Assembly (NCBI GenBank): GCA_002495185.1 | Contig: DAEB01000030.1 | Coordinates: 1 to 5,307 of the forward strand | Direction: 5' to 3' | Source: Thermoplasmata archaeon UBA184 | GTDB taxonomy: Archaea > Thermoplasmatota > Thermoplasmata > Lutacidiplasmatales > UBA184 | DNA length: 5,307 nucleotides | Shown here: in pieces, positions 1 to 5,307 of the stretch | How positions within the stretch are numbered: position 1 is the first letter of the stretch | Layout: each line of letters starts with the position of its first letter | The notes under the pieces: generated by a model | The model's database searches: none | The model's input: only the letters and a program-made list of their open reading frames with translations | Told to the model about the DNA's origin: nothing | Made by a program: the position numbers and the translations under genes

Positions 1-1
1 C

Positions 2-478
2 GTCGCCGAGCGCATCCGGCTCGACGGACGGAGGGCAGAGGTTCTCGACGGCGACGAAGTCCGTCAGATGTTCTCCATGGACCTCGGGTTCACCCGCAAG
101 GACCGCGAGGCGCAGGCACGACGCGTGAGCTACGTGGCCCAGATCCTGGCCCGCAACGACGTCGCGGTCGTCGTGGCGCTGATCACGCCGTACGAGACCT
201 CCCGTCAAGCGGCCCGCGCGATCATCGGGGACCGGTTCACCGAGATCTGGCTCCGCTGTCCGGTCGAGGTCTGCCGTGAGCGCGACCCGAAGGGCTTGTA
301 CCGCGGGTCTCCGGCCCTCCACGGGGGGAAGTTGACGGGGGTCGACGACCCGTTCGAGGAACCTCTCAACCCGGACCTGATCGTCGATACCGAGACCTAT
401 TCAGTGGAGTCGGCCACCCGCAAGGTACTCGACCACCTCGAGGAGCGCGGGTTCCTGAGCCGACCGATTCCCTTCTGA
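2..478 (+). CDS. cysC: Adenylylsulfate (APS) kinase, 5'-truncated by window edge
   Basis: The frame is open from base 2, giving 158 residues of the C-terminal part, up to the TGA at 476-478. APS kinase phosphorylates adenylylsulfate with ATP to make PAPS, the second step of sulfate activation, in the cytoplasm. Visible family motifs are LDGDEVR (visible residues 15-21), the DLGF segment (27-30), an arginine pair at the usual position (40-41), ALITPY (59-64), the DPKGLY block (95-100), TGVDDPFEEP (112-121) and NPDL...DT (123-130). The P-loop and about 20 N-terminal residues lie outside the window. One oddity is that the segment normally reading like NIRR reads QARR here, keeping both arginines. 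The protein could be stand-alone or the kinase half of a fusion with ATP sulfurylase, and the window cannot tell which. The family call is secure from motif order; physiological activity is inferred. Confidence 0.95.
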   Translation, partial: VAERIRLDGRRAEVLDGDEVRQMFSMDLGFTRKDREAQARRVSYVAQILARNDVAVVVALITPYETSRQAARAIIGDRFTEIWLRCPVEVCRERDPKGLYRGSPALHGGKLTGVDDPFEEPLNPDLIVDTETYSVESATRKVLDHLEERGFLSRPIPF

Positions 479-511
479 AGTTGAGGAGAGGCGTCGCCCG
501 GCGCTTGGACG

Positions 512-560
512 GACCGAGGGGGCCCGGTCGTCGGGGAGTCGACCGTCCGGGAGGTCGGTC
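512..560. repeat. Two tandem GACCG/CGGTC inverted repeats
   Basis: GACCG at 512-516 pairs with CGGTC at 525-529, and GACCG at 541-545 pairs with CGGTC at 556-560. The second unit can extend through one T-T mismatch to two more C-G pairs, closing on a four-base loop GGGA (549-552) of GNRA type. The repeats sit after the APS kinase stop and directly upstream of the probable TATA element of the next gene. They could be a 3'-end hairpin of the upstream transcript, a regulator site, or chance in GC-rich DNA. No T-tract follows, so a typical T-rich archaeal terminator is not supported. Confidence 0.45.
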
Positions 561-562
561 AA

Positions 563-571
563 CGATAAGCT
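563..571 (+). promoter_or_regulatory. Possible TATA box for the zinc-ribbon gene
   Basis: The sequence CGATAAGCT is a local A/T island in GC-rich DNA, centred about 28 bases upstream of the GTG at 595. That is the spacing expected of an archaeal TATA box if transcription starts at or just before the start codon (a leaderless mRNA). The match to the TATA consensus is weak, so this is tentative. Confidence 0.35.
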
Positions 572-594
572 CCCTCGACGGGTAACCTTGAGTC

Positions 595-786
595 GTGCCG
601 GCGGAAGGCGACCATCGACATTGCAAGGTCTGCGGACGGGTGTGCGCCGTCGGGGAAGAGACCTGTAGCCGTGCGTGCCGGGACAAGCGGGCCGCCCAGC
701 TGGCGTCCCGGAGATCCTACTCGTACCTCCTCTATGCCGCGATCGCCATCCTCGTCGTTGCCTTCGTCGTGAGTCAACTCCACTGA
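595..786 (+). CDS. Small zinc-ribbon protein with C-terminal membrane anchor (DUF2116-like)
   Basis: This 63-residue protein has an N-terminal zinc-binding knuckle pair, C10-x2-C13 and C24-x3-C28, followed by a basic stretch (29-40) and one hydrophobic segment at about 43-61 ending two residues from the C-terminus. This layout, about 60 residues with four cysteines and a tail anchor, matches the archaeal family I know as DUF2116 (COG4068 type), whose function is unknown. The protein should be tail-anchored with the zinc ribbon in the cytoplasm. The GTG at 595 was chosen because it gives the family's usual short N-terminus and lies the right distance below a TATA-like element. The gene ends 14 bases before the adenylyltransferase start, so the two are probably cotranscribed. 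Cys17 is an extra cysteine outside the ribbon pattern. Confidence 0.85.
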   Translation: MPAEGDHRHCKVCGRVCAVGEETCSRACRDKRAAQLASRRSYSYLLYAAIAILVVAFVVSQLH

Positions 787-800
787 GGGGGAAGGGAGCC

Positions 801-1601
801 GTGCCCCGGCAGTACCGGCTCGCGGTCCTGGGAGGGACGTTCGACCACTTCCACGTCGGGCACGAGGCGCTCCTTTCGACCGCGTTCCGGGTCGGGGACC
901 AGGTCGCCGTCGGGCTCACGACCGACCGGTTCGTCGCCTCGCACCCCAAACCGGGCTCTCGCAGGATGCAATCCTACTCGACTCGAAGGGCGACGCTCGT
1001 GCGATGGCTCCGACGAACCTTCCCGGGACGGAACTGGTGGGTCGTCCCTCTCGAGGACAGGTTCGGTCGGTCCGTGGAGCCCGGAGTCGATGTCCTGGTA
1101 GTGTCTCCCGACACCCGGGACGGCGGTCGCGCGGTGAATCAGGAGCGTCGCCGACTGGGCCGCGCTCCGGTCGCCCTCGAGATCGTCCCGCTCGTGATCG
1201 CGGATGACCTCGCCCCGGTCAGCTCCCGCCGCATCCGGTCGGGAGCGATCGACCCGGCCGGCCATCGGCGCTCGCGGATCCGCGTAGCCCTGAAGACCGA
1301 CGACCCGAGGGACATCGACCCGGCTCGGCGCGCCCTCCGTCGCGCGTTCCCGCGCGGCGTTCTCGTGAACGTCGGCCGCCCGAGTGGTCCGCGTCCGCGA
1401 AAGCCCCCCCAAATCCTGGTAGCCACCCGGCGGAGGCCCTCGGGAGGGTGGACGGTGACCGAACGGTCGGACCAGGTACGCCTCGCTCCGAGGACGGTGC
1501 GGGGGGATCGACCGGGCGAGCTCGAGAGAGGGTTGCGCGAGCTGCTGCAACCGCGAGAGGAGCGCAAGCTCTTTGGGACCCCCCGCTCCTCCGCGCGCTG
1601 A
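801..1601 (+). CDS. coaD: Phosphopantetheine adenylyltransferase, archaeal type, with extra C-terminal domain
   Basis: The enzyme transfers AMP from ATP to 4'-phosphopantetheine, giving dephospho-CoA, the penultimate step of coenzyme A synthesis. Residues 1-155 carry the nucleotidyltransferase signature: GGTFDHFHVGH at 11-21 with the HxGH motif at 18-21, GLTTD at 38-42, VVSPDT at 100-105, and SSRRIRSGAID at 141-151, equivalent to the usual ISSTRIR motif. Archaeal enzymes of this type are usually about 155 residues, but this protein has 266. The extra arginine-rich part (about 158-266) begins with a possible beta-alpha unit that faintly resembles the start of the DUF84/YjjX-like NTPase fold. 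Thermoplasmata are known to have adenylyltransferases fused to an unidentified domain. The GTG at 801 was chosen because the domain begins right after it and a purine-rich tract lies just upstream. An in-frame extension to 675 would overlap the zinc-ribbon gene. The stop overlaps the next ATG by one base. Confidence 0.92.
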   Translation: MPRQYRLAVLGGTFDHFHVGHEALLSTAFRVGDQVAVGLTTDRFVASHPKPGSRRMQSYSTRRATLVRWLRRTFPGRNWWVVPLEDRFGRSVEPGVDVLVVSPDTRDGGRAVNQERRRLGRAPVALEIVPLVIADDLAPVSSRRIRSGAIDPAGHRRSRIRVALKTDDPRDIDPARRALRRAFPRGVLVNVGRPSGPRPRKPPQILVATRRRPSGGWTVTERSDQVRLAPRTVRGDRPGELERGLRELLQPREERKLFGTPRSSAR

Positions 1602-1822
1602 TGGAAACGTACCTTCGCGTCACATTCGACAGCGAAGGAGCGAAACCCTCGGCCGTCGCGGACCGTCTCCGCTCCTGTGGGTTCGTGCCCACCCAGGGCA
1701 ACTACGATTTCGTCTACGACTGGAACGGCTCGGCGAAGCGGGACCAGATTCTCGACCTGTCCGATGAGATCACGCACCAGCTGCGTGGGCTTCGCGTCCT
1801 GTTCGAGATCGAGACGGTCTAA
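1601..1822 (+). CDS. Uncharacterised 73-residue protein coupled to the adenylyltransferase
   Basis: I do not recognise a named family. The ATG at 1601 shares its A with the TGA of the preceding gene (TGATG), so translation is probably coupled. An in-frame extension back to 1448 lies wholly within the preceding gene and is not needed. The 73 residues read as alternating structure: a strand at about 2-9, a helix at 15-26, a strand at 28-40 containing the aromatic, acidic motif NYDFVYDW (34-41), a helix at 45-61 and a final strand at 64-72. This could be a ferredoxin-like alpha/beta fold. No cysteine cluster, membrane segment or obvious catalytic motif is present. Amino acid composition is clearly protein-like and less arginine-rich than the adenylyltransferase tail just upstream, which supports a real, conserved gene. 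A role in RNA or nucleotide binding is only a guess. Confidence 0.8.
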   Translation: METYLRVTFDSEGAKPSAVADRLRSCGFVPTQGNYDFVYDWNGSAKRDQILDLSDEITHQLRGLRVLFEIETV

Positions 1823-1857
1823 CGAATCGCCCCCGTCGGCGACCCGACCCGGTAGTG

Positions 1858-1865
1858 CTTTTATC
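1858..1865 (+). promoter_or_regulatory. Probable archaeal TATA box for the DUF5611-like/protease operon
   Basis: CTTTTATC is the clearest T/A-rich octamer in the intergenic DNA of the window and resembles the archaeal TATA box. It ends 26 bases before the GTG at 1891, placing the transcription start at or very near that codon and implying a leaderless mRNA. It also argues against the upstream in-frame GTG at 1855, which would put the box inside the coding region. Confidence 0.55.
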
Positions 1866-1890
1866 GCGTTCCGGTCTCGCGCTCTTCACC

Positions 1891-2217
1891 GTGCAGAATT
1901 ACCCGGTTCGCGCGAGCCACCGGCCCAACCTGGCGGCGCCGGCGCTCGAAGCGATCGCCCGGAACTCCTTCGGCACCGCTCGCGTCGAGGGAGAAGGCGT
2001 CGTGGCGGAGTACGGGGCGATCCAGCACCTGACCGCTCGAGCCTCGGGCCGCGAGCTCTCGGTCGACCTCGTCATGAACCCGAAGGTCCCCGAGGAGGTC
2101 GCCCGGGAAACCATCCGTCGCTACAACCAATTCCTCGAGGACGTCACCGGCTTTTCGTCCAAGGAACGGGCGAAGCGCATGCGTAAGTCCGCCGGCGAGA
2201 GTGGTTCGGGAGCGTAA
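1891..2217 (+). CDS. Small conserved archaeal protein, DUF5611-like
   Basis: This 108-residue soluble protein has an N-terminal YPVRASHRPNL segment (4-14), a helix, a beta-rich middle with VVAEYGAIQHL (37-47) and ELSVDLVMNP (55-64), then a helical segment with EEVARETIRRYNQFLEDVTG (68-87). It ends in a basic tail with a KERAKRMRK stretch (91-99). From memory this matches the archaeal family DUF5611, of unknown function; the name should be confirmed by a profile search. I place the start at the GTG at 1891, not the in-frame GTG at 1855, because the TATA-like box lies between them and the extra 12 residues do not look like the family. The gene ends three bases before the metalloprotease start, so the two form an operon. 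The basic C-terminus might bind nucleic acid, but nothing in the sequence proves it. Confidence 0.8.
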   Translation: MQNYPVRASHRPNLAAPALEAIARNSFGTARVEGEGVVAEYGAIQHLTARASGRELSVDLVMNPKVPEEVARETIRRYNQFLEDVTGFSSKERAKRMRKSAGESGSGA

Positions 2218-2220
2218 TCC

Positions 2221-3807
2221 GTGTCGGCGGCCGCCGGTCCCCTTCCGTCGTCCGCGGGAGGCACGGAACTCGACCGGATTCGAACGGTCGTGGCCACGTA
2301 CTTCCCGGTCTACGAGACCCGCGTTGGCCCCCAGTCGCTTCTCCTGGCCGTCCACGTTGACCCCGCAACTCTCGAGGGACGATTCGACAAGCTCCGGCAG
2401 GAACTGTGGGACAAGGGGTACATCCCGATCCTGCACCAACAGTCCGGGGAAGATTTCATCGAGGTGATCCCGCGACCCAAAGCCGGCCGGTCGCGCCTCT
2501 GGATCAACATCCTCCTTCTCCTGGGGACCGTCGGCACCACCGCGTTCGCGGGGGCCCTCATCTGGCTCACCTTCCGGGCCGAAAGCACTCTGACCCTAGG
2601 AGACTTCCTCTACGGCGAGCTCTACTTCGGCGGGCCGGTGATGTTGATCCTCGGCCTCCACGAGCTCGCCCACTTCTTCGTCGCGCGACGGCGGCACCTG
2701 GACGCCTCGCTCCCGTACTTCATGCCGGTCCCGCCCCCGTTCATCCTGGGGACGCTCGGCGCGTTCATCAGTATCCGCGAGCCGTTTCCCGACCGGAAAG
2801 CCCTCTTCGATGTGGGGGCCGCCGGACCGCTCGCTGGGTTCGCGACCTCGATTCCGATCACGATGATCGGACTCTATCTCTCGGTCCACGCCCCGGTCAC
2901 TCCGGTGACCTACTGCGGAATCTCGGTCCTCGGCACCAACTACGCCCAGCTGCTGATCGGCACGGGTCTGATCTGGAACCTGTTCGCGCTGTTCTTCCCG
3001 CCGTCGCTCGCGAGCCTGCATCCGCTCGCGCTCGCCGGATGGGTCGGGATCCTGGTGACAGCGATCAACCTCATCCCGGCGGGTCAGCTCGACGGCGGCC
3101 ACGTCTTCCGGGCGCTCTTCGGGGACCGCGCTCGCTACGCGAGCTACGCCGCGGTCGTGATCCTCTTCGGCCTCGGTCTCTTCTACCTCGGATGGCTCTT
3201 CTTCGCGGTCCTGGTGCTATTCCTCGGGCTTCGCCACCCACCTCCGCTCAACGACATCTCCCCGCTCGGCTGGAAGAGATACGTGGTGGGGGGATTCGTG
3301 GTCGCGATCCTCATCACGGGTTTCGTCGCGGTCCCGATCTCGAGCCCGCAGGGCGCGGTCTCGCTCGAAATGAACAGCGCCACGCCGATGGCCCCTCTTC
3401 CGCCCGGCTCGGCCGTGGCCACCAACATCAGCCTCACCGTCAACAATCAGGACCCGGTGGTCCACGGGTTCCTCATCGATGCCAACGTGACGAACGTCAC
3501 GGTCCTCAGCGGCAACGGGACGGCCGGTCTGACAGGTTCCGCCCTGGCGGCCTGGGAAGCGACAGCCAATTGGACATTCTTCCTGCCCGACGGCCGCGTG
3601 GTCGAGCTCTCGGGCGGGTCGGTCTTCGTCCCCTCCAACGACTACCTGACCGTGAACGCTACCGGGAGTCATTCGGCGATCGTTCTCGTTCATCTCTCGA
3701 ACTCGCAGCCGGCCCTCGGGGTCGGGCTCACGTTCATCACGAACATGGTCTGCCCGCCCCAGACCGGGGGCACCGCCACTACGCGGGTGACGACGAGCTT
3801 CGTCTGA
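2221..3807 (+). CDS. Site-2-protease-type membrane metalloprotease (M50) with external C-terminal domain
   Basis: The 528-residue protein is a predicted intramembrane zinc protease that would cleave transmembrane segments of other proteins. Domains in order are: a soluble alpha/beta domain (about 15-86) of the kind seen at the N-terminus of archaeal site-2 proteases; a multi-span membrane core (about 94-373); and an external domain (about 375-528). The active-site motif HELAH is at 147-151 (zinc ligands H147 and H151, catalytic E148). The second motif, NLIPAGQLDGGH at 283-294, supplies D291. Conserved segments FMPVPPPFILGTLGAF (167-182) and DVGAAGPLAGF (197-207) follow the family pattern. Hydrophobic spans are near 94-118, 137-155, 201-222, 242-262, 268-288, 306-338 (one or two spans) and 355-373. 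The tail has six N-x-S/T sequons (N402, N422, N425, N432, N450, N479) and looks beta-rich, so an outside, glycosylated location is likely. GTG 2221 follows the previous stop by three bases. Its natural substrate is unknown. Confidence 0.93.
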   Translation: MSAAAGPLPSSAGGTELDRIRTVVATYFPVYETRVGPQSLLLAVHVDPATLEGRFDKLRQELWDKGYIPILHQQSGEDFIEVIPRPKAGRSRLWINILLLLGTVGTTAFAGALIWLTFRAESTLTLGDFLYGELYFGGPVMLILGLHELAHFFVARRRHLDASLPYFMPVPPPFILGTLGAFISIREPFPDRKALFDVGAAGPLAGFATSIPITMIGLYLSVHAPVTPVTYCGISVLGTNYAQLLIGTGLIWNLFALFFPPSLASLHPLALAGWVGILVTAINLIPAGQLDGGHVFRALFGDRARYASYAAVVILFGLGLFYLGWLFFAVLVLFLGLRHPPPLNDISPLGWKRYVVGGFVVAILITGFVAVPISSPQGAVSLEMNSATPMAPLPPGSAVATNISLTVNNQDPVVHGFLIDANVTNVTVLSGNGTAGLTGSALAAWEATANWTFFLPDGRVVELSGGSVFVPSNDYLTVNATGSHSAIVLVHLSNSQPALGVGLTFITNMVCPPQTGGTATTRVTTSFV

Positions 3808-4813
3808 CGTCCGCGTTCTCGTACACCCGAAACTCGCGCGTCAGGCTACGGTGCACTCGTACCGGAATCCGAAACCGCAGGGTCCCCGGAAGGTCGAGGG
3901 GCGGGCCGCCGGCGGGGACGATCACGACCAACCGTGTTCCCGGGTCGAGACGGCCCGACCACCGGCGGAGTGCCTGCTCGGTCAGGTCAGCGGACCCTTC
4001 GCCCCCGGTGCTGGACGAGCGGCCGTACGGGGGGTCGGTGACGATCGCCTGGAATGTTCCGAGGGGGTCGAGGAACTCCGCCGACCGAGAGTCCCCCGCG
4101 ACCAGCTCCTCCGCGGCAACTCCGAGATAGGCGAAGTTCTGGAGCGCTCCGCGGACCATGTTGCTGTCCCGGTCGATCCCGTAGAGCCGGCCCCCGAGGA
4201 GCCCCGCCTCCGCGAGGAGCGCGCCGGTGCCAAGGAACGGGTCGAGGACGCGGCCGCCGGGAGCCACCCGGGCCAGGTTGACCGCCGCCCGCGCGAGGCG
4301 GGGAGGCAGGCTGACCGGACGGCGGAACGGAAGCAGGGGCATTCGACGGCGCGCCATGGCGGGGCGGTCGACCGCCGCGACCTCCTCGAGGAGAGTATCG
4401 GCGCCGTCCGCTCCGCGAGCCAGCCAGTATCGTCTCGAGGGCCGGTCGAGGTTGATCGTCCCACCACCTGATTTGAACGCCTGGCCGCACCGGAGCACAT
4501 CCTCATCCCGCCCGCTCCCCGAGGGTTGACCGATTCGGCGGAACGCCGCGGAATCTCCCATCGCACCCTCGCGCCGAGACGCCTCGACCACACCACGGGG
4601 CGCCGGGACCGCGAGGAGGCACCGGCGGGCCAGGGCGAGCCGCTCCGCCAGCGCGGTCAGGGTCGTTCGTGCGGGAACCTCCACCGCCACGAGACCGGGA
4701 ATTGCGGTACCGGCCGTCGCACCCCGGCCTCCCAGCGCCTCCGCCGCAGAGGTAACCTCGGCCTCCGCGAGGTCGAAGCTCTCGTGGGAGACCTCCACGA
4801 AGCCGACGATCAT
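3779..4813 (-). CDS. tRNA (guanine-10-N2) methyltransferase, Trm-G10 type
   Basis: The 344-residue protein matches the archaeal Trm-G10 enzymes, which use S-adenosylmethionine to methylate N2 of guanosine 10 in tRNA. The N-terminal half (about 1-155) fits the ferredoxin-like plus THUMP RNA-binding region, including FKSGGGTINLDRPSRRYWL at 113-131. The C-terminal Rossmann methyltransferase has the SAM-binding motif VLDPFLGTGALLAEAG (189-204), the acidic GIDRD (212-216), GDSR (240-243) and the catalytic TDPPYG (259-264), and ends with the family's HRSLTREF block (321-328). Length is normal for the family. The ATG at 4811-4813 was chosen because it starts a proper domain and overlaps the upstream TGA as ATGA, which implies translational coupling; the frame stays open further upstream but that extension is antisense to nothing known and lies inside the neighbouring gene. 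Its 3' end overlaps the convergent protease gene. Whether it makes mono- or dimethylguanosine cannot be seen. Confidence 0.92.
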   Translation of the reverse strand: MIVGFVEVSHESFDLAEAEVTSAAEALGGRGATAGTAIPGLVAVEVPARTTLTALAERLALARRCLLAVPAPRGVVEASRREGAMGDSAAFRRIGQPSGSGRDEDVLRCGQAFKSGGGTINLDRPSRRYWLARGADGADTLLEEVAAVDRPAMARRRMPLLPFRRPVSLPPRLARAAVNLARVAPGGRVLDPFLGTGALLAEAGLLGGRLYGIDRDSNMVRGALQNFAYLGVAAEELVAGDSRSAEFLDPLGTFQAIVTDPPYGRSSSTGGEGSADLTEQALRRWSGRLDPGTRLVVIVPAGGPPLDLPGTLRFRIPVRVHRSLTREFRVYENADVRRSSSSPA

Positions 4814-5289
4814 CCTCTCGCTTCTCCTTCGGACCAGCTCCGGATGCGCCTCCGGACGCTCGCGCTGTGGGTCCCCTCCCAGTAGAGGTGAGAGCACTGG
4901 GTACACTGATAGAGCGGGAGCCCCGCCCGCACTCGGTCCCAGGGGATCCCGGAAGCCGGGAGGTCCGGTTTCGGATCCGCCAGCCTTTCGAGCCGTCCGT
5001 TGCATTCGGTGCACCGCGCGAAGGATGGTTCGCTCGGGAGTTCGGGATAGGCGGCGCGTACGGCCCGCCACTGATCTTCGAGATACGGGCTCTGGAGGAG
5101 GAGGGCCCTGTCGGCTCTCTGGGCAAGCTGGCGGTCCCGGGTCACGAGCACGCGTCCCTGCGCCCGGGCACTTTCGACGATCTCTGCGTCGGTGAGGCCA
5201 CGAACATAGACCGTGTCACACCCGACGAACCGGAGGTACCGGGCGAGCCGGCCGAGCATCTCGTCCGCTAGCCAACGCGGCGACGCCAC
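4810..5289 (-). CDS. Mut7-C RNase-domain protein with zinc ribbon
   Basis: The 159-residue protein resembles the Mut7-C family (COG1656 type), a PIN-like nuclease domain followed by a zinc ribbon, predicted to act on RNA. The opening WLADEMLGRLARYLRFVGCD (6-25) and the RVLVTRDRQLA segment (46-56) are family hallmarks. D9 and D52 are the likely metal-binding acidic residues. The ribbon is C93-x2-C96 and C129-x2-C132. Length is typical. The GTG at 5287-5289 gives the usual short N-terminus before the first conserved motif. The frame remains open to the window edge, so a start a few codons upstream is possible. The stop overlaps the ATG of the tRNA methyltransferase as ATGA, pairing two RNA-related genes in one operon whose promoter lies beyond the window. 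Nuclease activity is inferred from the family. Confidence 0.88.
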   Translation of the reverse strand: MASPRWLADEMLGRLARYLRFVGCDTVYVRGLTDAEIVESARAQGRVLVTRDRQLAQRADRALLLQSPYLEDQWRAVRAAYPELPSEPSFARCTECNGRLERLADPKPDLPASGIPWDRVRAGLPLYQCTQCSHLYWEGTHSASVRRRIRSWSEGEARG

Positions 5290-5307
5290 GTTCCGTCGGA
5301 GACCCGC

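Noticed and set aside
479..594. Possible small RNA or tRNA in the longest gene-free stretch
   Set aside because: No tRNA-like cloverleaf, T-loop sequence or other known RNA signature is visible. Only the short inverted repeats and the TATA-like element can be supported.
675..800. N-terminal extension of the adenylyltransferase to an upstream ATG at 675
   Set aside because: It would overlap most of the zinc-ribbon gene out of frame and add residues not found in the family. The domain begins right after the GTG at 801.
401..949. Minus-strand open frame of 182 residues across the intergenic region
   Set aside because: It is antisense to three well-supported plus-strand genes, has arginine-rich nonsense composition, and shows no recognisable motif.
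2406..4130. A 574-residue open frame on the plus strand spanning the protease and the convergent region
   Set aside because: It runs in another frame across the real M50 protease and into the antisense of the methyltransferase. Its translation is full of Arg, Pro, Gly and His with no domain motif, as expected of a shadow frame in GC-rich DNA.
3851..4529. Plus-strand open frames opposite the methyltransferase
   Set aside because: These are mirror frames of a recognisable methyltransferase, and codon bias and motifs support only the minus strand.
4814..5071. N-terminal extension of the tRNA methyltransferase to an ATG at 5071
   Set aside because: The added 86 residues are low-complexity Arg/Pro/Gly and lie inside the Mut7-C gene in another frame. 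The ATG at 4813 fits the ATGA overlap and the family's N-terminus.

Overview
The window is high-GC (roughly two thirds G+C by eye) and gene-dense, and it looks like an ordinary housekeeping stretch of an archaeal chromosome. The archaeal assignment rests on several points. There is an archaeal-type phosphopantetheine adenylyltransferase with a C-terminal extension, a tRNA G10 methyltransferase, a Mut7-C/zinc-ribbon protein, a short zinc-ribbon protein with a C-terminal membrane anchor, and A/T-rich TATA-box-like elements about 26-29 bases upstream of GTG starts. The fused adenylyltransferase and the small conserved proteins suggest the phylum Thermoplasmatota, in one of its high-GC uncultured lineages. 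That placement is inferred from recalled family distributions, not from a search.

Layout: on the plus strand, the 3' part of an adenylylsulfate kinase gene (2-478) enters from the left edge. After 116 bases with inverted repeats and a probable promoter come three close or overlapping genes: a 63-aa zinc-ribbon membrane protein (595-786), a phosphopantetheine adenylyltransferase with an extra domain (801-1601), and a 73-aa protein of unknown function (1601-1822, stop/start overlap). A second probable promoter (around 1858-1865) drives a 108-aa DUF5611-like protein (1891-2217) and a 528-aa site-2-protease-type membrane metalloprotease (2221-3807). On the minus strand a two-gene operon reads in from the right edge: a Mut7-C RNase-domain/zinc-ribbon protein (4810-5289) and a Trm-G10-type tRNA methyltransferase (3779-4813). 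These two are coupled by an ATGA overlap. The protease and methyltransferase genes converge and overlap at their 3' ends.

Functionally the genes cover sulfate activation, coenzyme A synthesis, intramembrane proteolysis, and tRNA modification with RNA metabolism. Five of the seven starts appear to be GTG, only one gene (at 801) has a purine-rich tract at a Shine-Dalgarno-like distance, and the two probable TATA boxes sit where leaderless transcription would place them. I see no mobile element, CRISPR array, tRNA or rRNA, and no convincing new multi-gene system. The most interesting items are the degenerate extra domain on the adenylyltransferase, the 73-aa orphan protein coupled to it, and the pairing of a DUF5611-like protein with a protease carrying a sequon-rich external domain.
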